Shown here one piece after another: positions 58,337 to 64,000 of a stretch of DNA of 64,000 bases. Each line of letters opens with the position of its first letter. Within the stretch, counting starts at the first letter, position 1. The position numbers were made by a program, and so were the translations under genes. The stretch comes from Arthrobacter sulfonylureivorans (lineage in GTDB: Bacteria; Actinomycetota; Actinomycetes; Actinomycetales; Micrococcaceae), in NCBI GenBank assembly GCA_004000035.1, contig RJAE01000005.1, positions 205,213 to 269,212 of the forward strand, written 5' to 3'. The notes under the pieces were generated by a model, which saw only the letters and a list, made by a program, of their open reading frames with translations, was not told the origin of the DNA and made no database searches.

Positions 58337-58355
58337 TCAGGTAAGGCTAGCCTAT
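58337..58355. promoter_or_regulatory. IdeR/DtxR iron box
   Basis: TCAGGTAAGGCTAGCCTAT agrees with the 19-bp IdeR/DtxR consensus (TTAGGTTAGGCTAACCTAA with W positions allowed) at 16 positions. It has the palindrome AGGCTAGCCT at its centre. It lies 32 nt upstream of the iron operon start, so iron-bound IdeR should repress the operon. Confidence 0.85.
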
Positions 58356-58434
58356 GCTTCTGTAGATTAAGAAACGCTTTGGTGCCCTATTTGCCGGCCC
58401 GCAACCCGCCTCGGTGTCGCCGGCCTGCTGCACC

Positions 58435-58461
58435 TTGGGCTGGCACCGGCCCGTGCATAAT
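58435..58461 (+). promoter_or_regulatory. Candidate leaderless promoter of the alpha/beta hydrolase gene
   Basis: TTGGGC (58435-58440), 15-nt spacer, CATAAT (58456-58461), then 6 nt to ATG 58468. No ribosome-binding site. Confidence 0.5.
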
Positions 58462-58467
58462 CAAGTC

Positions 58468-59208
58468 ATGCCACATCCCATCGTCCTGCTCCACGGCTGG
58501 GCCTGCTCCGCGGCGTACTGGAAACCGCTGGCGGACCGACTCTCCGCCGGCGGCCGCACGGTGGTGTCCGCGGACCTGCCCGGCTACGGCAGCGACCTAC
58601 GCGCGGGCTTCGACTGGACGGTGGAGAACGCTGCCACCGCCATGGCCGAACAATTCGGCGGCGGGCCTGCGCACTGGGTGGGGCATTCGCTGGGCGGCAG
58701 CATTGCCGCCACCATCGCCGCACGTTTCCCGCGCACGACGGCGTCGCTCACCTTGGTGGGGATGGTCCCGGTGGCACCGTCGGCGGCAACCGTGGACAAG
58801 CTGACCCGGCTGTTCGGCGGGGATTCTTCCGATCCGGAAGCAGACCTGGCTGCCGGTGAGGAACTGCTTGGTGCATGGTTTCGGGGCGGCTCCGAGCCGC
58901 AAGGCGACGACCGCGAAACGTTCCTGGCCGCCTTCAGTCGACACCCCGCCGTCGTCCGCCAAAGCCTGCCGGCGGGAGTGACCGGCGCGGCGCCGGAGGT
59001 GGCACAACTGGTGTCGGCACCCACCCTGGTGGTGACCGGCACGCGGGATGCCACCCGGCCAGCCGCCGCCGTCGCGGATTTCCTCGCCATGCATCCGACC
59101 TGGCGGCACGCCTCGGTGCAGGATGCCGGGCACATGGTGCATTGGGAGCAGCCCGCCGCATGCGCCGAGGCGATCCTGCGGCATGTTGAGTCAGCGGAGG
59201 ACGGCTAG
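58468..59208 (+). CDS. Alpha/beta-fold hydrolase
   Basis: A 246-residue enzyme of BioH-like size. The oxyanion motif LLHGWACSAAYW is near the start, the nucleophile elbow GHSLGG carries Ser74, and the acid and base are Asp194 (GTRDAT) and His222 (AGHMVHWEQ). All catalytic residues are present. It could be an esterase; a biotin role is possible, but no bio genes are close. The ATG at 58468 is chosen on the CATAAT hexamer 6 nt upstream. Its stop overlaps that of the convergent LLM gene. Confidence 0.88.
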   Translation: MPHPIVLLHGWACSAAYWKPLADRLSAGGRTVVSADLPGYGSDLRAGFDWTVENAATAMAEQFGGGPAHWVGHSLGGSIAATIAARFPRTTASLTLVGMVPVAPSAATVDKLTRLFGGDSSDPEADLAAGEELLGAWFRGGSEPQGDDRETFLAAFSRHPAVVRQSLPAGVTGAAPEVAQLVSAPTLVVTGTRDATRPAAAVADFLAMHPTWRHASVQDAGHMVHWEQPAACAEAILRHVESAEDG

Positions 59209-60242
59209 GGCCGTTTGGCCGGGTGGGTTTCGCGCTGGACCACCGGCATGATTTCGGTGGCGAGCAGTTCGATGGAACGGGCGGTGTCCGCGAACGGGAG
59301 TCCGCCCAGGCCCACCTGCGCCATGTAGCGGTCGTGGCCGAACAACTGGTACTGCTCCATGATCTTGTCGATCACTTCCTGCGGGCTACCGGCCAAGAGC
59401 CCGCCGCCCGGGCCAGCCCACGCCTCGAAGGTCTCACGCGGGAAATGCCCCGCCGGCCGCGGCATGTTCTGCTCGAAGTAGGAGCGGTAGTAAGGATAGA
59501 ACGTGTCGCGGGCCTGTTGAGAGGTGGGAGCCACGAAGAAGTGGCCACCCGTCCCCACCGGCAGCGTGGCCGGGTCGTGCCCGTGCGCGGACGCGGATTC
59601 GCGGTAATACTCAAGGTGGCGGGTGAAGTGCTGCGGCCCGGAGAGCAGCGCCAAGTACAGCGGCAGGCCCAGCCGGCCGGCGCGCTCGAAGGAGGAAGGC
59701 GTGCCACCCACGCCTACCCAGACCGGCAGCTTCTCCTGCAGCGGCCGCGGCGACACGTCCATGCCGCGAATGCTGTGGTGGTGCGTTCCGTTCCAGCTCA
59801 GGTTCTCCTGCTCGCGGGCGGCCAGCAGCAGCTGCAGCTTCTCTTCGAACAGGCCATCGTAGTCGGCCATGTCGTATCCGAACAGCGGATAAGACTCGGT
59901 GAAGGCCCCGCGGCCGGCGATGATTTCCGCCCGGCCACCGGAGAGCAGGTCCAGCGTGGCGAACTGTTCGAACAGCCGCACCGGGTCCTGGGTGGATAGC
60001 ACCGTGACGGCGGTGGCCAGGCGCAGCGTAGTGGTCTCGCGGGCGATGGCGGCCAGCACCACTTCGGGTGCCGAGATGGCGAAGTCCTTGCGGTGGTGTT
60101 CGCCGAGCCCCAGGAAGGAGATTCCCGCCTGATCGGCGATCTTCGCCAGCTGGACCAGCTCCTCCAGGCGCTGCCGGGGCGACAACGCCTCACCGTCCGG
60201 GCCGTGTGTCAGTTCGCCGAAGGTGAAGATGCCGAAGTCCAT
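59205..60242 (-). CDS. LLM-class flavin-dependent oxidoreductase
   Basis: A 345-residue protein of the bacterial luciferase-like monooxygenase family. It begins MDFGIFTFGELTHG and carries FLGLGEHHRKDF (LuxA-type His-His pair), SGGRAEIIAGRGAFTESYPLFGYD and LPVWVGVGGTPSS, which bind FMN/F420-like flavin. The natural substrate is not predictable. GGGAG precedes the ATG. A TGAAGCTTCA palindrome, like the MarR-type dyad at 39919, lies about 37 nt upstream. The 3' end overlaps the alpha/beta hydrolase gene by 4 nt. Confidence 0.92.
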   Translation of the reverse strand: MDFGIFTFGELTHGPDGEALSPRQRLEELVQLAKIADQAGISFLGLGEHHRKDFAISAPEVVLAAIARETTTLRLATAVTVLSTQDPVRLFEQFATLDLLSGGRAEIIAGRGAFTESYPLFGYDMADYDGLFEEKLQLLLAAREQENLSWNGTHHHSIRGMDVSPRPLQEKLPVWVGVGGTPSSFERAGRLGLPLYLALLSGPQHFTRHLEYYRESASAHGHDPATLPVGTGGHFFVAPTSQQARDTFYPYYRSYFEQNMPRPAGHFPRETFEAWAGPGGGLLAGSPQEVIDKIMEQYQLFGHDRYMAQVGLGGLPFADTARSIELLATEIMPVVQRETHPAKRP

Positions 60243-60275
60243 GAATGCTCCCGGGGTCGCGTGCAGTGTTCCATT

Positions 60276-60291
60276 AGTTGAAGCTTCAGGT
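60276..60291 (-). promoter_or_regulatory. Candidate MarR-type operator upstream of the LLM gene
   Basis: Plus-strand AGTTGAAGCTTCAGGT contains the perfect 10-bp palindrome TGAAGCTTCA. It matches 13 of 16 positions of the dyad upstream of the MarR gene. It lies in the divergent gap and could affect the LLM gene or the acyl-CoA dehydrogenase gene. Confidence 0.45.
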
Positions 60292-60408
60292 AATCCGGGA
60301 TATTCCCCACGTCAAGAAAAGACCCTCGGCAAAAGAGCTACCGGGAAGTAACATGAGGGGACAGCACAGGGCCTGAAGCCCGGCAGGCCCGCGTCGAAGG
60401 GGACTGCC

Positions 60409-62409
60409 ATGAGCGCCGAGACCGACCAGAAAAACGCCAGCGCCAGCGAGGAGGCCGCCGCTGGACCGTTGCCAGCCGAGGCAGGGACGGCCGGACCGGC
60501 GGAGACCAGCGAACGGGACGCCCGCGAACTTGCCGAGGCGTCGCGCGAAACGGAATGGACCCGGCCGAGCTTCGCCAAGGGCCTGTACATGGGACGGTTC
60601 GACCTGGACCTGATCCACCCGCATCCGCTGCCGACCCCGGCCGAGCGTGAGGCCGGCGAGTTGTTCCTGGCGACGCTGGAGGAGTACGCCCGCACCATGG
60701 ACGGCGCACGGATAGAACGCGACGCGAAGATCCCGGACGAATACATCGCCGGCATGGCCAAACTGGGCACCTTCGGCATGAAGATCCCGGTCGAATATGG
60801 CGGCCTGGGGCTGTCACTGCTCTATTACGGCCGCGCCCTGATGCTGCTGGGCTCGGTACATCCTTCGCTCGGGGCGCTGCTCTCGGCCCACCAGTCCATC
60901 GGCGTTCCCGAGCCGGTCAAGGTGTTCGGCACCGAGGAGCAAAAGCGCGAATACCTGCCCCGCTGCGCGGCCGGCGCCGTGACCGCCTTCCTGCTCACGG
61001 AACCCGACGTCGGCTCCGACCCCGCGCGGCTCGGCACCACCGCCACGCCCACCGAGGACGGCGGGGCGTACCTGCTCAACGGCAGCAAACTCTGGACCAC
61101 CAACGGTGTGATCGCGGAACTGGTGGTAGTGATGGCCAAGGTCCCGGAGCATGACGGCCAGCACGGCGGCATCTCAGCGTTCGTGGTGGAGGCCGACTCC
61201 CCCGGCATCACGGTGGAAAACCGAAACGCCTTCATGGGCCTCAAAGGCATCGAAAACGGCGTCACCCGGTTCGACAACGTCCGCGTGCCCGCGGCCAACC
61301 GTCTGGGCCGCGAAGGCCAGGGCCTGAAAATCGCGTTGACCACGCTGAATACCGGCCGCCTCTCCATCCCCGCGCTCTGTGCGGCTGGCGGCAAATGGTC
61401 GCTGAAGATCGCCCGGGAATGGTCCAACGCCCGCGTGCAGTGGGGAAAGCCCGTCGGCAAGCATGAGGCGGTCAGCAAGAAGATCGCCTTCATAGCCGCC
61501 GGCTCTTTCGCCCTCAACGCAGTCTTCGAACTGTCTGCCGGACTCGCCGATGCCGGCATGAAGGATGTCCGGATTGAAGCGGCGCTGGCCAAGCTGTGGT
61601 CCAGCGAATTCGCCTACAAGATTGCCGACGAGCTGGTCCAGATCCGCGGTGGCCGAGGCTTTGAGACCGCCGATTCGCTGGCTGCCCGCGGCGAACGCGC
61701 AGTGCCGGCCGAGCAACTGCTGCGCGACATGCGGATCAACCGGATCTTCGAAGGCTCCACCGAAATCATGCATCTGCTGATTGCCCGGGAGGCTGTGGAC
61801 GCGCACTTGTCCGCCGCCGGAGACTTGGCCTCGGCCGACGCCGATCTTCAGGCCAAGGCAAAAGCGGCCATGGGTGCCAGCGGTTTCTACGCCAAATGGC
61901 TCCCTCAGCTGCTCGCCGGACAAGGCATGAATCCCACGGCCTATAAAGACTTCGGCCTGCTGGCCAAGCACCTGCGCTACATCGAGCGATCTTCACGCCG
62001 GTTGGCCCGGCAGACCTTCCTCGGCATGGGCCGATGGCAGGCGGGGCTGGAGAAGCGGCAGGCGTTCCTCGGCAGGATCGTGGATATTGGCGCCGAGCTC
62101 TTTGCCATGGCCGCCAGCTGCAGCCATGCCGAGATGCTGCGCAGCCAGGACCCGGCACAAGGCAAGGCAGCGTACCAGCTGGCGGACGCCTTTTGCCTGC
62201 AGTCCAGGGAGCGGATCCACCAGCTCTTCGGCGAACTCTGGCGCAATTCGGACGCCAGCGACGGCAAGCTGGCCTCTCGGGTGCTCGCCGGTGACTACAC
62301 CTGGTTCGAAGCCGGCGTCCTGGATCCTTCGGAGGGCACCGGACCGTGGATCTCGGAGCGCCCAACCGGGGTCTCCAGCAAGGAGAATCTGCACCGCGCC
62401 TACCGCTGA
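60409..62409 (+). CDS. Acyl-CoA dehydrogenase family protein, long (VLCAD-like) form
   Basis: A 666-residue flavoenzyme. The core acyl-CoA dehydrogenase fold spans about residues 80-470, with FLLTEPDVGSDPARLGTTA (FAD/substrate), LNGSKLWTTNG and MRINRIFEGSTEIMHLLIAREA. A ~180-residue C-terminal helical extension makes it resemble very-long-chain or ACAD9-type enzymes. The N-terminal ~45 residues are Ala/Glu-rich and probably disordered. It catalyses the first step of fatty-acid beta-oxidation. AAGGGGA lies before the ATG. A second acyl-CoA dehydrogenase follows at 63413. Confidence 0.93.
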   Translation: MSAETDQKNASASEEAAAGPLPAEAGTAGPAETSERDARELAEASRETEWTRPSFAKGLYMGRFDLDLIHPHPLPTPAEREAGELFLATLEEYARTMDGARIERDAKIPDEYIAGMAKLGTFGMKIPVEYGGLGLSLLYYGRALMLLGSVHPSLGALLSAHQSIGVPEPVKVFGTEEQKREYLPRCAAGAVTAFLLTEPDVGSDPARLGTTATPTEDGGAYLLNGSKLWTTNGVIAELVVVMAKVPEHDGQHGGISAFVVEADSPGITVENRNAFMGLKGIENGVTRFDNVRVPAANRLGREGQGLKIALTTLNTGRLSIPALCAAGGKWSLKIAREWSNARVQWGKPVGKHEAVSKKIAFIAAGSFALNAVFELSAGLADAGMKDVRIEAALAKLWSSEFAYKIADELVQIRGGRGFETADSLAARGERAVPAEQLLRDMRINRIFEGSTEIMHLLIAREAVDAHLSAAGDLASADADLQAKAKAAMGASGFYAKWLPQLLAGQGMNPTAYKDFGLLAKHLRYIERSSRRLARQTFLGMGRWQAGLEKRQAFLGRIVDIGAELFAMAASCSHAEMLRSQDPAQGKAAYQLADAFCLQSRERIHQLFGELWRNSDASDGKLASRVLAGDYTWFEAGVLDPSEGTGPWISERPTGVSSKENLHRAYR

Positions 62410-62420
62410 TTCAACCCGGC

Positions 62421-63305
62421 CTACAGCACCGGCCACACACGGCGCTGCGCGTCGAAGACGTCCCAGGCCCGCGGCACCAGGCCCAGCGACACGTCGCACA
62501 TCTGCCGCAACTGCTCCATGCTCCCGGCCCGGAATGGCGCGGTGCCGGATTCGCTGAACGGATCCGGATAGCGGGCCCCGCCCACCGCCGCCCACTCCAG
62601 CCCGTGCGAATGCCCGCTGCAGAACTGCCAGACGTACATCAGCGACGGCGGCAGGTCCTCGGCCCGCAGGTCCTTCAGGATGGAGGTTTGGGTTCGGTTC
62701 TTGGTGGCGTAGCCCCAGGAATTGTCGGCCTTTCTGGCAAAGATCGGCGGCAACTCCAACGACTCCGCCACTTCGTTGACCGTGCGGCGCAGCCCGTTGA
62801 AATACTCCATCGCCCGGGCATGCCGTTCCGGCCGGAAGTCCGCCAGATAGGCATCCCAGAACGACGCCGCGTTGAACACATCCCGCGCAATGAGCACCAG
62901 ACTGCGCCGGGCCCGTTCAGTACCCTCGGCCGGCAGCAGCGCCCACAACACGGCGGAAGTGCATTCGATAACCGTCCGCACCAACGAGTACGGCGCGTGC
63001 GTCTGCAACCGGTATTCCGCCGGCCCGTGCCCGCCATGTTCCTCGAACAACAGCCGGCGCAGGGCCAGCACATTGTCCGTGGCCGCGGCCAAGGACTCGC
63101 GCAGCAGGCTGCTCACACTCTGGGCCGCGTTGAATTGTTCGTCCAGCTGGGCCAGCGGGGACCCCTCTTCAACCGGAGCCTCGCCCCGCTGCAGCCACGG
63201 CTGCACGTCCTGCAGCATCTGCAGGATGGCCAACGCCGCCCGGCCTTCCGGATCCGTTCCGCCAACCGAGCGCATCTGGCCGAAGGAGGCACCGCCGTCG
63301 TCCAT
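62421..63305 (-). CDS. Soluble protein of unknown function between two acyl-CoA dehydrogenase genes
   Basis: A 294-residue, mostly helical protein that I do not recognise; the layout and the FCSGHSHGLEW segment recall uncharacterised actinobacterial proteins. No membrane helix or signal peptide. The ATG at 63305 is chosen because TACCAT lies 6 nt upstream; a TTG at 63326 opens the frame further. It converges on the long acyl-CoA dehydrogenase (stops 11 nt apart) and diverges from the next one. Confidence 0.72.
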   Translation of the reverse strand: MDDGGASFGQMRSVGGTDPEGRAALAILQMLQDVQPWLQRGEAPVEEGSPLAQLDEQFNAAQSVSSLLRESLAAATDNVLALRRLLFEEHGGHGPAEYRLQTHAPYSLVRTVIECTSAVLWALLPAEGTERARRSLVLIARDVFNAASFWDAYLADFRPERHARAMEYFNGLRRTVNEVAESLELPPIFARKADNSWGYATKNRTQTSILKDLRAEDLPPSLMYVWQFCSGHSHGLEWAAVGGARYPDPFSESGTAPFRAGSMEQLRQMCDVSLGLVPRAWDVFDAQRRVWPVL

Positions 63306-63311
63306 TCGCCC

Positions 63312-63317
63312 ATGGTA
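63312..63317 (-). promoter_or_regulatory. Putative -10 of a leaderless promoter (unknown protein gene)
   Basis: TACCAT on the minus strand, 6 nt before ATG 63305. Confidence 0.35.
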
Positions 63318-63412
63318 GCGCCGCAACGGCGCGTGGTTCCTGCCAGAGGTTATCGTGGGAGCACCCGGCTGCCATCAAGCCGGAAACCTTGTTCCGAGCG
63401 AAGGGGCTCCAC

Positions 63413-64000
63413 TTGTCCGCTGAAGCCGATCTGATCAATCTCGATTCGCTGCTGAGTGATGCCGAGCTCGCGCTGCGCGACGACGTCCGGTCTTTTGTGG
63501 ACAGTGCGATCAAGCCGAACATCGCTGACTGGTACGAGAAGGCGGTCTTCCCGCTGGAGATCGTGCGCGAGATGGCCAAGCTCGGCCTGCTCGGCATGCA
63601 CCTGGACGGTTACGGCTGCGACGGCCGCTCCGCCGTGGAATACGGGCTCGCCGCCGCGGAACTCGAAGCCGGCGACTCCGGCCTGCGCACCTTCGTCTCC
63701 GTGCAGGGCTCCCTGGCCATGAGCGCCATCCACAAACACGGCTCCGAAGAACAAAAACACCAGTGGCTCCCACAGATGGCCGCCGGCGACGCGATCGGCT
63801 GCTTCGGCCTGACCGAACCCACCGCCGGCTCCGACCCGGCCAACATGAAAACCTTCGCCCGCCGCGACGGCTCCGGTCCCGACGCCGACTGGGTACTCAA
63901 CGGCTCCAAGCGCTGGATCGGCCTCGCCTCGGTGGCCAAGGTAGCCATCATCTGGGCCCAAACCGATGACGGTGTGCGCGGCTTCGTGGTGCCCACCGAG
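63413..64000 (+). CDS. Acyl-CoA dehydrogenase, glutaryl-CoA dehydrogenase-like, 3' end missing
   Basis: The first 196 codons of a second acyl-CoA dehydrogenase, cut by the window end. The start is TTG at 63413 with AAGGGG 6 nt upstream; no ATG fits before the conserved region. It has GCFGLTEPTAGSDPANMKT and VLNGSKRWIGLASVAKVAIIWAQTDD, whose wording matches glutaryl-CoA dehydrogenases more than straight-chain enzymes. The decarboxylation residues lie beyond the visible part, so the substrate is not fixed. Confidence 0.88.
   Translation, partial: MSAEADLINLDSLLSDAELALRDDVRSFVDSAIKPNIADWYEKAVFPLEIVREMAKLGLLGMHLDGYGCDGRSAVEYGLAAAELEAGDSGLRTFVSVQGSLAMSAIHKHGSEEQKHQWLPQMAAGDAIGCFGLTEPTAGSDPANMKTFARRDGSGPDADWVLNGSKRWIGLASVAKVAIIWAQTDDGVRGFVVPTE

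Noticed and set aside
59205-59208. Overlapping stop codons of convergent genes as a possible antisense control element
   Set aside because: A 4-bp tail overlap is common in compact genomes and nothing else there suggests regulation.

Overview
The window is about 64 kb of GC-rich actinobacterial chromosome. Gene content and protein style point to a member of the Micrococcaceae close to Arthrobacter. The evidence is a bifunctional-type dCTP deaminase, a DinB/mycothiol-type metal-binding protein, DUF4235, DUF853 and DUF1684 proteins, an IdeR/DtxR-type iron box and many genes that look leaderless. No phage, insertion sequence, CRISPR array or rRNA was seen. Genes are densely packed, often with 1 to 4 base stop/start overlaps, and all read as intact. 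The first and last genes are cut by the window edges.

Layout. 1-7.2 kb: a truncated CrtI/PYROXD2-like oxidoreductase, a LysE exporter, a low-molecular-weight phosphotyrosine phosphatase, an unusual P-loop kinase-PabB fusion, cardiolipin synthase (minus strand) and the PabC-like lyase that would complete p-aminobenzoate synthesis. 7.2-10.3 kb: a YkoEDC-type thiamine/HMP ECF transporter behind a TPP riboswitch that appears to act on the ribosome-binding site. 10.5-17.2 kb: DUF4235 and a complete six-gene Mrp-type Na+/H+ antiporter operon with fused A and B subunits. 17.5-22.1 kb: an MFS transporter, dCTP deaminase, tryptophan 2,3-dioxygenase, a DinB-like protein and a DUF1684 protein. 22.2-26.8 kb: a four-gene carbohydrate ABC transporter, followed by tRNA-Gly(CCC). 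27-31.9 kb: a membrane protein, PanD, a nucleoside deaminase, a HerA-like DUF853 ATPase and an exported protein.

31.9-37.5 kb: a copper/cytochrome-oxidase assembly operon made of a His-rich membrane protein, CopC, a CopD-CtaG fusion and a TlpA-NHL protein. 37.6-39.0 kb: an HU protein and a cysteine-poor (zinc-independent type) rpmB-rpmG-rpsN ribosomal cluster; rpmG is only 55 codons. 39.4-43.9 kb: a MarR regulator, an MHS-family transporter, a VIT-family transporter, an SGNH hydrolase and YnfA. 44.0-53.9 kb: a polyamine/amine uptake and catabolism locus (PotDABC-type transporter, two aminotransferases, an Lrp regulator and a PuuB-like oxidase). 54.0-58.4 kb: a ferric-siderophore uptake operon (two permeases, ATPase, siderophore-interacting reductase) under a near-consensus IdeR box. 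Three palindromic or tandem DNA elements lie in this operon, two of them inside coding sequence. 58.5-64 kb: an alpha/beta hydrolase, a luciferase-like monooxygenase, two acyl-CoA dehydrogenases (the second cut by the window end) and an unrecognised protein between them.

The most notable window-wide signal is a recurrent arrangement: a -10-like hexamer lying 6 nt (once 5 nt) before the start codon in about 14 genes that lack a ribosome-binding site. This is what leaderless transcription would look like, and it resolves several start-codon choices.
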